The notes under the pieces: generated by a model
The model's database searches: none
Seen by the model: the letters and a program-made list of their open reading frames with translations, nothing else
What the model was told of the DNA's origin: nothing
Position numbers and translations under genes: made by a program
Shown: piece by piece, positions 56,739-64,000 of the stretch
How positions within the stretch are numbered: the first letter of the stretch is position 1
Layout: every line of letters begins with the position of its first letter
From: Alkalicoccus luteus
Lineage (GTDB): Bacteria; Bacillota; Bacilli; Bacillales; Salisediminibacteriaceae
NCBI RefSeq assembly: GCF_012034335.1
Contig: NZ_JAATHJ010000001.1
Span: 1 to 64,000, forward strand
Reading direction: 5' to 3'
Length of the DNA stretch: 64,000 bases

Positions 56739-58014
56739 TTAATTCTTAATATCATAACCTCCGAACATTTTAGGAGAGGCTAAATCTGCGCCATATTCGT
56801 CTTTGAAGTAAACTCCTACAGATCGTTGCTCTGGGTAGGCATTTAAAATCATATTCTCTACGGTGCTTCCTATTTGTTCTGCAAACCGCTCTTTTTCATA
56901 ATCTGGACTGTAATACCAATCGTCACTGACGATAACATACGCCACCTCTCTTTCGTCTCCAATAAGTTCAACGTCTACGACTATTCCCTCGGTAATCTCA
57001 ATTAACTCGGTGATCGATTCATTCAGAAGCTCAGCCGATTTTTCGGCAACGGCTTCTTCATCAGGAAAAGCAAATTGATTATGTTCCACTACTCCGTTAT
57101 ATCCGCCAAGATTGTTCTCATGAGCGAGAGAGCCAGACATGTTTTCACCTGTTTCCCCATAGCGATCAAGAATATGTTCAGGCTGTGGTTCGTCATCTAA
57201 ATTGAAGCGAAACTGGACTAATGTAGACAGATATCCAGTGTGAAAATTTTCTGTAGAAAAGCGTTCTTCAATGACGCCATTCTCAATTGCGACAAAGGAA
57301 CTTTCTACATTTAATTCATTGTCCAAAATGGCTACTTCAAAAATCCCTCCATCCGGCACATTAGAAGTGACAGTTACTACTATCTCATCGTTATGCACCT
57401 CGACCTCTGTTTCACCTTCGAATTCTAATACTTCCTTCTCTCTTTCTAGAGCAGCATTTTCTTCCTGGAGACTCCAGAATTCGTCAGCAGCCTTTGATAG
57501 CGAACCTGCTTCTAAAGATTCTGTATTCAATTCGTCTATGGTGGAAGTGGAGAAAGAATACGTAAGAATATGCTCTGCTTCATTCATGATAATGAAATTT
57601 GTATCCAGAACGGCTTCTAGTTCCTGATAGGATGAAATAAGTTCAATTAAGTCTTCTTCTAACTTTTCTTTTGTGCTTTCATAACGAAATAAATAACTCA
57701 TTTCTACTTCTATAGTAACCGTATCATCTTCTTCATAATTAATTAAGTCATCTCCTAATACAGCGTTGGTTGCTTCTTGCTGATTCAGAGGCTCTAACTC
57801 TTCATTGTTCTCGTTATGGTTTGCAGTTGCTTCATCTCGATCAGTCTCAACCTCGTTGTTATATTCTTCAGCGGCAGCTTCTCCTTCCTCACTTACATAA
57901 CTCATCCTCATCTTCTGAGATGATCATACTTAGGATGACGACTGAGACTAACGAAATAAACCACCAACGCTTAAAAAACGGCTTTTTTGTTTTTTTCTCT
58001 TGAGCTTCCATCAT
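56739..58014 (-). pseudogene. Membrane-anchored acidic protein, frameshifted
   Basis: A 390-codon frame (57911-56739) lacks a ribosome site. Upstream in another frame, starting ATG 58014 with GAGGGGG six bases away, 41 codons encode a lysine-rich start (QEKKTKKPFFKRWWF) and one transmembrane helix, then SEDEDEL, and stop at 57889. The two frames overlap near 57890-57911, and a single-base change around there would fuse them into about 424 residues: cytoplasmic tail, one helix, a very acidic linker and a soluble extracytoplasmic part with predicted alternating helix and strand. No family recognised. Could be a true pseudogene, a sequencing error or a recoding site. AT-rich relative to the ribosomal genes. 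Confidence 0.7.
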
Positions 58015-58241
58015 TTCTATCCCCCTCATAAGTGTTAATTACATATGATAAAATCTTAAAGTGAACCAGAGTGACATATTATAGTAAAAGAACACATAAT
58101 GTCATATTCAAAGACACTTCTTATGTAAGTTTTTGTTTCAAAAATATTACAATTTATCTAATCATATCATATACTTTAATAAGTACTAGAGAAACAATCA
58201 TGATTAATCGTTTTAAATACATGATACTCAGAGGGAGGTTC

Positions 58242-58715
58242 ATGATGAATAATTGGGACCAAGTTAAAGCATTTGCTGATGAAACGGGATTATTGCCCAC
58301 TAGTAATAAGAATTGGGTCGAAGTATACATAGTGCTGTTTTCAACATCACCTCTAAACGAATATATGGAGCTAAAAAAACGAATTTTACATGAACTGCAG
58401 CCAAAGAAAAGCGGGATTTACGTTATTTTGAAAGATGAGAGAGTGTTATATATAGGAGAAAGCAAAGACATTGGAAAACGATTGTTAAGACACCTTGCTA
58501 AAATTTACGTAAGAAAAGATGGGAGAGCTGAGTTCTTTAAACAAACAGAGAATCAAGGAAAACTTTCTATACGTTATTTAAGCTTAAATTCAACTGAAGT
58601 ATCTATACGGTTAAGCATTGAAAATATTTTGACATACATATTAGAGCCTGAATATGAGCTGTGGAAAACACAAAAAAGCATGCAAAACGTAAAGAATATT
58701 CGGCTGTTTCCTTAG
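58242..58715 (+). CDS. GIY-YIG nuclease family protein
   Basis: 157 residues from ATG 58242 (GGGAGG four bases upstream; ATG 58245 equally possible). The GIY-YIG core is clear: GIYVI (near residue 68), YIGES ten residues later, arginine in DIGKRLLRH (near 90) and the catalytic-type glutamate in LSIENILTYIL (near 130). The N-terminal 60 residues are unrelated and helical. Strongly AT-rich, unlike its neighbours. No partner gene such as a methylase or intron is visible, so whether it cuts DNA for defence, repair or homing is open. Confidence 0.85.
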   Translation: MMNNWDQVKAFADETGLLPTSNKNWVEVYIVLFSTSPLNEYMELKKRILHELQPKKSGIYVILKDERVLYIGESKDIGKRLLRHLAKIYVRKDGRAEFFKQTENQGKLSIRYLSLNSTEVSIRLSIENILTYILEPEYELWKTQKSMQNVKNIRLFP

Positions 58716-58837
58716 AGGTCACTTGATCAATAGGCATACCCCATCAAACGAAACCCTTGAAGGAATACTAGCTTCAGGCTAGAAGAAGGAAGGGACAGGA
58801 AGAGATTGACAACAAAAATGGAGAGGTGTTTCTGTAA

Positions 58838-59194
58838 ATGGGTTTTGTGCGATTCATAGCAGGTTTAAGCTTACTGTTGGTGCTGGGTGCTTGTTCTTCT
58901 GATCAGGGGAACTTGGTCTATCAGGAGCTGCTGGCGGACAGTGAAGGGGAGTACGCCGTCTTTGCGATCGGGGAACCGGAGGCAGTTGATTTTGTTGAAG
59001 CTGAAGTGTATGAAGAAGAGACAGCGATTCGCGTGTTTCGAGCCAATCGTGATCCAGATCCGGATAACCTTGATTATCCAGGACTCGATTACGAGGAGCT
59101 GCCGGCATTTTTCTTGTTCGATCATGAGGAGGTTATTCTGGAGTCCCATGATCCAGATGATTTTGAGGAACAAGTGCAGTCCTATCTGGAATAA
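58838..59194 (+). CDS. Small acidic lipoprotein, unknown function
   Basis: 118 residues. Lipoprotein signal with the lipobox LGAC (cysteine near residue 19) followed by SSDQGN. The mature part is very acidic with Asp-Pro runs (DPDPDNLDYPGLDYEE). A domain of about 100 residues with a repeated E-x-V pattern; I do not recognise it. GAGAGGTG lies about 10 nt before the ATG. Possibly a small surface or sporulation-related protein; no further support. Confidence 0.75.
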   Translation: MGFVRFIAGLSLLLVLGACSSDQGNLVYQELLADSEGEYAVFAIGEPEAVDFVEAEVYEEETAIRVFRANRDPDPDNLDYPGLDYEELPAFFLFDHEEVILESHDPDDFEEQVQSYLE

Positions 59195-59223
59195 AGAGCG
59201 TTTCCGAAATCCAAAGAAACTTG

Positions 59224-59266
59224 CAAAAAACACCCCCTTCCTGCTTTCCTGCAGTGAGGGGGTGTT
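59224..59266 (-). terminator. Terminator of the permease gene (minus strand)
   Basis: AACACCCCCT (59229-59238) and AGGGGGTGTT (59257-59266) form a 10-bp stem; on the minus strand it is followed by six T. It can also stop plus-strand transcripts from the lipoprotein gene, though with a poor tail. Confidence 0.88.
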
Positions 59267-59284
59267 ATCGTCGTATAGCATTTT

Positions 59285-60637
59285 CTACTCGGGCTGTGCT
59301 TTTCGGCTGATCTGCGGGAGCGGCTTGGAGAAGACGTTGGTCATGTAGAGCAGATAGCCGACGCCGACTGCGGTCCAGATGAGACCGACCAGAACGGCCG
59401 ATGGCTCGATCATCATGATGAGCAGCAGCATAAACGCTGCTCCGCCAAGCGGTACATAGAGATTAGCGAGCTGATATTTAAAGCTGTTGTTGTACGATGT
59501 TTTCTCCTTCAAATACAGGTTGATCACGGAAATATTGACGAATAAAAACGTCGTCAGAGCGCCGAAGTTGACGAACAGCATGGCGGTATCGAGCGGGATA
59601 AACAGAGCGCCAAAAGATAATACAGAAATAATAAGAATGTTGTTTACCGGTGTTTTCCGCTTCGGGTGCAGCTTAGCAAAAATCTGCTTCGGCAGAATTT
59701 CATCCCGGCCCATGACAAACAGCAGGCGGGAGGCGGCTGTGACAGAGGCGAGTCCCTGGGCAAAGATTGCTGCGATCAGCACGGTGATGAATACGGCGGA
59801 GAGTGCTGAGCCGCCAACGACCATCATCAGCTCCATCGCTGCCGAATCCGGATTCGCAAACGTGAAGGCCGGATAGGCGAGATGTCCGAAGTAGGAAATG
59901 CCGACGTGCGTCGTCCCGACGATGCCGATCATGATAAAAATCGCACGAGGGATCGTCCTTTTGGAATCGATCGTTTCTTCCGATAAGGTCGTCATTGTAT
60001 CAAAGCCGAGGAACGAGAACACGACAACCGACGCGCCGGCAACAGCCATCGGAATCGTCAGCTCCGGACTCAGAAACGGGGCTGCGGAAAGCAGCGTGCC
60101 GGAACCGGTGCCCTGCGTCAGCTGTACGATAAGAATGCCAATAAACGCGACTAGAAAGACAAGCTGCGAGAGTACGATGACGCGGCTCACGTTCGCCGAG
60201 GAGCGGATGCCCATGATCGCAATGAAGGCGAGTGCACCGACGAGCAGTGCCACCCATGCGATCGTCGGAACGGCCGGAAACTGGGCGCCGAGAAAGATAC
60301 CGAACGTGATGGCTGCGATGATCGGGGCAAACAAGTAGTTCAGCAGCAGCACCCAGCCGACGAGAAAGCCGACGTTTGGGTGAATGGCCTTCTTCGCGAA
60401 GGTGTAGGCCGATCCGGAAATCGGTATTTTCTTTGCCATCACCGCATAGCTTGCTCCGGTTAAGAGCACTGCAAGCACGGCAAGCGTGTAGGCCGGCGTT
60501 AAATAGCCGCTCGATCCCTCCACTGCCACTCCGTATACGGAAAAATAGATCATCGGTGTATTCCAGGCCATCCCCAGAAACACCACCTGCCATAATGTTA
60601 ACGTTCGCTTCAAACCGGGTTCATTCGTCGATGCCAC
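59285..60637 (-). CDS. APC-family amino acid/amine permease
   Basis: 450 residues, about twelve hydrophobic helices. The first helix carries WQVVFLGMAWNTPMIYFSVY, and GFDTMTTLSEE with KRTIPRAI (near residues 225-245) is the conserved loop of the APC superfamily. GTG start behind GAGGAGGAGAC. It is transcribed away from the guanidine/urea carboxylase operon, and a GlnR/TnrA-like box lies 95 nt upstream. This suggests uptake of a nitrogen compound, possibly the operon substrate or an amino acid; the substrate cannot be read from sequence. Confidence 0.88.
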   Translation of the reverse strand: MASTNEPGLKRTLTLWQVVFLGMAWNTPMIYFSVYGVAVEGSSGYLTPAYTLAVLAVLLTGASYAVMAKKIPISGSAYTFAKKAIHPNVGFLVGWVLLLNYLFAPIIAAITFGIFLGAQFPAVPTIAWVALLVGALAFIAIMGIRSSANVSRVIVLSQLVFLVAFIGILIVQLTQGTGSGTLLSAAPFLSPELTIPMAVAGASVVVFSFLGFDTMTTLSEETIDSKRTIPRAIFIMIGIVGTTHVGISYFGHLAYPAFTFANPDSAAMELMMVVGGSALSAVFITVLIAAIFAQGLASVTAASRLLFVMGRDEILPKQIFAKLHPKRKTPVNNILIISVLSFGALFIPLDTAMLFVNFGALTTFLFVNISVINLYLKEKTSYNNSFKYQLANLYVPLGGAAFMLLLIMMIEPSAVLVGLIWTAVGVGYLLYMTNVFSKPLPQISRKAQPE

Positions 60638-60731
60638 GTTTGTCTCCTCCTCAAAATGGTAAAATCAGAATTTTCTGTTTCGAGCTACGTTGCCCATTGT
60701 TAGGGAGGAAACCGACAAAAAACAACAAGTT

Positions 60732-60748
60732 CGTCACGAAACCTGACA
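60732..60748. promoter_or_regulatory. GlnR/TnrA-like box upstream of permease
   Basis: CGTCACGAAACCTGACA fits TGTNA-N7-TNACA with one mismatch in the first base. For the minus-strand permease it would lie about 50 bp before a possible start point near 60688. Confidence 0.5.
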
Positions 60749-60916
60749 ACGTTTTTCGATTTCCAGCGCGCAAAAAAGCACGCTGAACCTGCGTCAGAAG
60801 CGCGCTAGCAGCATGATCAAACAAAACGGACTTTATTTGTAAAAATATAGGTGGTGGCGCACAGTTGCTCTGAAAAACGGTGGTTGAGGAAAAAAAGGAA
60901 GGTCAGAATAGTCAGA

Positions 60917-60943
60917 AACCTTGTCGCATTTTCTGACAAGGTT
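60917..60943. promoter_or_regulatory. Inverted repeat with GlnR/TnrA-like box
   Basis: AACCTTGTC (60917-60925), 9-nt centre, GACAAGGTT (60935-60943), a perfect 9-bp palindrome. Its core TGTCGCATTTTCTGACA (60922-60938) fits TGTNA-N7-TNACA with one mismatch. A possible -10 (TACACT, 60968-60973) puts the box centre about 50 bp before the start, the known distance for TnrA activation in B. subtilis. Confidence 0.55.
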
Positions 60944-61049
60944 GTAGATACGCCCGGAGCAGCACGGTACACTACGACTCATAGCCAATCGCATACTGGT
61001 CTTTTCTCACTCACACTACGCCGATTGACAACGGGGAGAGATCAAAATA

Positions 61050-61148
61050 GCTTTCTAGGGTTCCGCCGCTGATGCGTCAGCGGGGCAGGTCCGAGAGAAA
61101 GCGTGCAGATTCGTTTCTGCATACACGGAGGGATAAAAGCCCGGGAGG
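61050..61148 (+). promoter_or_regulatory. Guanidine-I riboswitch (ykkC)
   Basis: P1: GCTTTCT (61050-61056) pairs with AGAAAGC (61096-61102). The conserved CTAGGGTTCCG follows P1, then a CCGCTG/CAGCGG hairpin, then GGCAGGTCCGAGAG. A GCAGA/TCTGC hairpin leads to the conserved ACGGAGGGATAAAAGCCCGG (61125-61144). These are the hallmarks of ykkC class I RNA, known to sense free guanidine and switch genes on. It lies just before the DUF1989 and carboxylase genes. Confidence 0.93.
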
Positions 61149-61176
61149 TCACATTGCTGATCTTCCGGGCTTTTTT
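61139..61176 (+). terminator. Riboswitch-controlled terminator
   Basis: GCCCGGGAG (61139-61147) and CTTCCGGGC (61162-61170, one G-U pair) with six T. Its 5' arm is part of the conserved aptamer end, so ligand binding should block termination. Confidence 0.9.
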
Positions 61177-61202
61177 ATATTTTTTTAAAGGAGAGATAGT
61201 CG

Positions 61203-61922
61203 ATGTATGAACATACGCTGAGTCCAGGAGCCAAATGGTCCGAGAAGATCGCAGCCGGAAAACAGGTGACGCTCCGTGCAGAAGGAGACGGCGCCAACGT
61301 AAGCGCCCTGCTATACGCGGCAGCTCATCCGTTTGCGGAGCGCTACAACATGCCGGATACGTTAAAGGCACAGCACACGTCCCACCTGACAGCGGAACAC
61401 CAGCTCATGAGCGACAACGGCCGCACGATGGCGGTGCTGACGCATGACTCCGTCGGATGGCACGATCCGATCGGCGGCTACTCGACAAGAGAAGCGGTCA
61501 ATACGCACTACGGCACGACGTCCTACCAGGATCACTTAAACGACTGGCTTCGCTGCGGCGAGGAAAACCTGCAGGTCGAGCTGTTCCGTCACGGATTGAC
61601 GGCACGGGATCTGGTTCCAAACATCAACTTCTTTTCCAAAGTGCAGGTGCAGGAAGATGGGAAGATGCAGTTCGTTCCCGGCCACAGCCGGACAGGCGAC
61701 GAGGTGACCTTCGTTACGGAAATGGACGTGATTCTCATTCTTTCCAATACGCCGCACCCGTTTGATCCGGCAGAAACCTATCCGTCCCAGCCGGTGACGC
61801 TGACCGTCGCCGATGCGCCGGCGTCAGAAAAGCCGGAGCCGCTCGGCGAAAACAAGCGCGCAAGGGAAAACACCGCAGCCTATCACGAGCTGCAGCGAAA
61901 AAACAAGGAGGTACTCGCATGA
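61203..61922 (+). CDS. Urea carboxylase-associated protein 1 (DUF1989), probable carboxyguanidine deiminase subunit
   Basis: 239 residues, ATG behind AAAGGAGAG and 26 nt after the riboswitch terminator. DUF1989 proteins next to biotin-dependent carboxylases have been described as the CgdA/CgdB subunits that deiminate carboxyguanidine. Metal or substrate residues are suggested by HDSVGWHDPIGGYS (near residue 81), LRCGEENLQVEL (near 116) and DLVPNINFFSKV (near 138). Stop overlaps the next gene. Which Cgd subunit it is I cannot say. Confidence 0.85.
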   Translation: MYEHTLSPGAKWSEKIAAGKQVTLRAEGDGANVSALLYAAAHPFAERYNMPDTLKAQHTSHLTAEHQLMSDNGRTMAVLTHDSVGWHDPIGGYSTREAVNTHYGTTSYQDHLNDWLRCGEENLQVELFRHGLTARDLVPNINFFSKVQVQEDGKMQFVPGHSRTGDEVTFVTEMDVILILSNTPHPFDPAETYPSQPVTLTVADAPASEKPEPLGENKRARENTAAYHELQRKNKEVLA

Positions 61923-62554
61923 CAACCCACACGATTCGACGAGAAGCCGATGCCGTTTATCAGTATGATCTCCCGGCAGGGGAAGGCTGGATGCACGACC
62001 TGAAACCGGGTCAGTATTTCCGCATCGTGGATGTGGAAGGCAACCAGGCAGCGGACACGCTCTTTTATCCGACGAATCAGCCGGACGACCGCTACAGTGC
62101 GATCCAGACGATTGCCTCCCAGGAAAACGTTTATTTATCGACGGGAAGCGTGCTGAAGTCCGAAGTAGGACGCAGCCTGCTGGAAATCGTCGATGACACG
62201 GTCGGGCGCCACGACACGCTCGGCGGAGCCTGCTCAGCGCAGAGCAACACCGTCCGCTACGATCACGACCGGCTCGACATGCACAACTGCCGCGATACCT
62301 TCATGTACGAGCTCAGCAAGCGCGGCGACTACACGAAGCGGGACCTGGCACCGAACATTAACTTCTTTATGAACGTGCCGGTCAGTCCGGAAGGCGGCCT
62401 CGCTTTTGCAGACGGCTTAAGCGGACCGGGAAAATACGTGGAGATGAAAGCATTGGAAGAGGTCACCGTTCTCATCAGCAACTGCCCGCAGCTGAACAAC
62501 CCATGCAGCGGCTATAATCCAACCGTGCTCAGACTGCTCGTCTGGGACGCCTAA
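61919..62554 (+). CDS. Urea carboxylase-associated protein 2 (DUF1989), probable carboxyguanidine deiminase subunit
   Basis: 211 residues, ATG overlapping the previous stop, with AAGGAGGTACTC upstream. Second DUF1989 paralogue: GNQAADTLFY (near residue 40), GRHDTLGGACSAQSN (near 95), MHNCRDTFMYEL (near 120) and DLAPNINFFMNVP (near 141) align with the first protein, and the cysteines in GGAC and HNC are candidate ligands. The two likely form a hetero-oligomer acting between carboxylase and allophanate hydrolase. Confidence 0.86.
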   Translation: MTTHTIRREADAVYQYDLPAGEGWMHDLKPGQYFRIVDVEGNQAADTLFYPTNQPDDRYSAIQTIASQENVYLSTGSVLKSEVGRSLLEIVDDTVGRHDTLGGACSAQSNTVRYDHDRLDMHNCRDTFMYELSKRGDYTKRDLAPNINFFMNVPVSPEGGLAFADGLSGPGKYVEMKALEEVTVLISNCPQLNNPCSGYNPTVLRLLVWDA

Positions 62555-62579
62555 ACCATCATTCGGAAGGAGCTCGACT

Positions 62580-64000
62580 ATGTTTCAGAAAGTACTCATT
62601 GCCAACCGCGGTGCGATTGCGTGCCGAATTGAAAGAACGCTGAAAAACATGCAGATCGGATCCGTCGCCGTTTATGCCCAGGCAGATGAAGACAGCCTGC
62701 ACGTGAGCGGTGCAGACGAAGCGGTCTTTCTCGGAAAGGGGACGGCGCAGGAAACGTATTTAAACCAGGATGCCGTGATCAACGCGGCGAAGGAGACCGG
62801 CGCAGAAGCGATTCACCCGGGGTACGGCTTTCTCAGTGAACATGCGGGCTTCGCCGAACGGTGTCGACAGGAAGGGATTGTCTTTATCGGCCCTGATCCA
62901 GAGCACATGAACCTCTTCGGCAAAAAGCATTCGGCGCGGGAGCTCGCCGCTAAAGCGGACGTCCCGCTGCTGGAAGGCACCGATCTGCTTCAGAGTAAAG
63001 AGGAGGCAGTGCGGCTTGCGAAAGAGGTCGGCTATCCGCTCATGCTGAAAAGTACCGCCGGCGGAGGCGGCATCGGCATGCGCGTCTGCTACAGCGAGCA
63101 GGAGCTCTTGGACGCGTACGACAGCGTGCTGCACCTGGCGGAAAGCAACTTTTCCGACGGCGGCATGTTTTTAGAAGCCTACATTGAAAAGGCCCGCCAC
63201 ATTGAAGTACAGATCTTCGGGACAAAATCGGAGACGATTTCACTTTTGGAGCGGGACTGCTCGACGCAGCGCCGCAACCAGAAGGTGATTGAGGAAACGC
63301 CGGCGCCGGGACTGTCAGAAGACGTGCGCGCCCGGATGCTGGAGAGCGCAGAAACGCTCGCCCGCACAGCAGGCTACCGTTCTGCAGGGACAGTCGAATT
63401 TTTATATGACGACAGCCGCGGGCAGTTTTACTTTTTGGAGATGAACACGCGGCTGCAGGTGGAGCACGGCGTCACGGAAGAAATTTTCGGCGTCGATCTC
63501 GTGCAGTGGATGATTGAAGAAGCAGCCGGCACGCTGACAAACCTGAAAAACCGTCGTCCAGAGCCGTCCGGTCACAGCATTCAGGCGCGCGTGTATGCAG
63601 AAGACTGCCAGCACGATTTCCGTCCGAGTGCGGGGCTTGTGGACCGCGTTGTCTTTTCCAAGCGCTCGCGTAATGAGACGTGGCTCACAGACGGTGTGGA
63701 GGTGACGACGCTGTATGACCCGATGCTCGCGAAAGTTATCGTGACCGGCAAGAGCCGCGACGAAGCGCTGGAAAAGCTGGACGAGGCGCTTTCGGAAACG
63801 AAAATCTACGGGATTACGACAAACATTGCCTATATCCGCCACGTGCTGCAAGATGAGCGGTTTACGGCCGGAAGCGTTTTTACGAAGCTGCTCGATACGG
63901 TAGAGCACGAGGAGCCGGCACTTGAAGTCATCGACGGCGGCGTGCAGACGACGATTCAGGATTACCCGGGCCGTACCGGCTACTGGGGAGTCGGCGTCCC
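62580..64000 (+). CDS. Urea/guanidine carboxylase, biotin-dependent (partial, runs off window)
   Basis: 473 codons to the window edge. ATG 62580 follows GGAAGGAGC. Biotin carboxylase domain: FQKVLIANRGAIACRI at the start, the ATP-grasp glycine loop STAGGGGIGMR (near residue 160), ERDCSTQRRNQKVIEE (near 222) and EMNTRLQVEHGVTEE (near 285). From about residue 450 (EVIDGGVQTTIQDYPGRTGYW) the KipA/allophanate-hydrolase-subunit-2-like domain begins, so this is the large fused enzyme with a carboxyltransferase part and biotin carrier still to come. A guanidine rather than urea substrate is inferred from the riboswitch. Confidence 0.92.
   Translation, partial: MFQKVLIANRGAIACRIERTLKNMQIGSVAVYAQADEDSLHVSGADEAVFLGKGTAQETYLNQDAVINAAKETGAEAIHPGYGFLSEHAGFAERCRQEGIVFIGPDPEHMNLFGKKHSARELAAKADVPLLEGTDLLQSKEEAVRLAKEVGYPLMLKSTAGGGGIGMRVCYSEQELLDAYDSVLHLAESNFSDGGMFLEAYIEKARHIEVQIFGTKSETISLLERDCSTQRRNQKVIEETPAPGLSEDVRARMLESAETLARTAGYRSAGTVEFLYDDSRGQFYFLEMNTRLQVEHGVTEEIFGVDLVQWMIEEAAGTLTNLKNRRPEPSGHSIQARVYAEDCQHDFRPSAGLVDRVVFSKRSRNETWLTDGVEVTTLYDPMLAKVIVTGKSRDEALEKLDEALSETKIYGITTNIAYIRHVLQDERFTAGSVFTKLLDTVEHEEPALEVIDGGVQTTIQDYPGRTGYWGVGV

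Noticed and set aside
61025-61053. TTGACA-17-TAGCTT promoter before the riboswitch
   Set aside because: Its start point would fall inside or after the 5' arm of P1 (61050-61056), cutting the aptamer; an upstream promoter is more consistent.

Overview
The window reads as the chromosome of a Bacillaceae member (Firmicutes). Gene order from the rRNA operon through ctsR, the rpoBC cluster, the str, S10, spc and alpha clusters to rpsI is that of Bacillus subtilis, and most proteins are easily recognised Bacillus orthologues. Strong AGGAGG ribosome binding sites, T-box, L10-leader and CtsR-box signals, and several TTG/GTG starts agree. Base composition is higher in G+C than B. subtilis by eye, and secreted proteins are very acidic, which hints at a saline or alkaline habitat. 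The species is not determined.

Layout: 1-490 holds the end of 23S rRNA, 5S rRNA and a terminator. 1026-5759 is the CtsR-regulated stress operon ctsR-mcsA-mcsB-clpC. 5828-12552 carries a small membrane protein, radA, disA, yacL, ispD, ispF and gltX. A cysteine T-box precedes cysE-cysS-mrnC-rlmB-rae1 (12575-16695). Then come sigH, rpmG, secE, nusG, rplK, rplA, rplJ, rplL, ybxB, rpoB, rpoC, ybxF, rpsL, rpsG, fusA and tuf (16812-34355). Between tuf and rpsJ lies an accessory segment with a lipoprotein and a two-helix membrane protein. The S10-spc-alpha ribosomal cluster runs 37121-51460, followed by the ECF transporter energising module, truA, rplM and rpsI to 56462.

Four places depart from the standard picture. 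(1) The secY position between rplO and adk (46346-47063) has no secY reading frame, only about 700 bases containing recognisable SecY fragments in different frames. (2) The rplQ-ecfA1 gap holds two arrays with a strict 21-nt period and a shared, conserved right end (51618-52127), function unknown. (3) 56546-59266 is an AT-rich accessory patch with a frameshifted membrane-anchored protein, a GIY-YIG nuclease-like protein and a small lipoprotein. (4) 59285-64000 is a nitrogen-acquisition locus: an APC permease divergent from a guanidine-I (ykkC) riboswitch that precedes two DUF1989 proteins and a urea/guanidine carboxylase cut by the window edge.

Most of the window serves transcription, translation and protein quality control. 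RNA-based control is dense: T-box, L10 leader, probable L1-binding and L13 leaders, hairpins before rplK and rpoB, and the guanidine riboswitch. GlnR/TnrA-like boxes in front of both the permease and the riboswitch suggest that the last locus answers both to its substrate and to nitrogen status. All statements come from reading the sequence; no database search was run.
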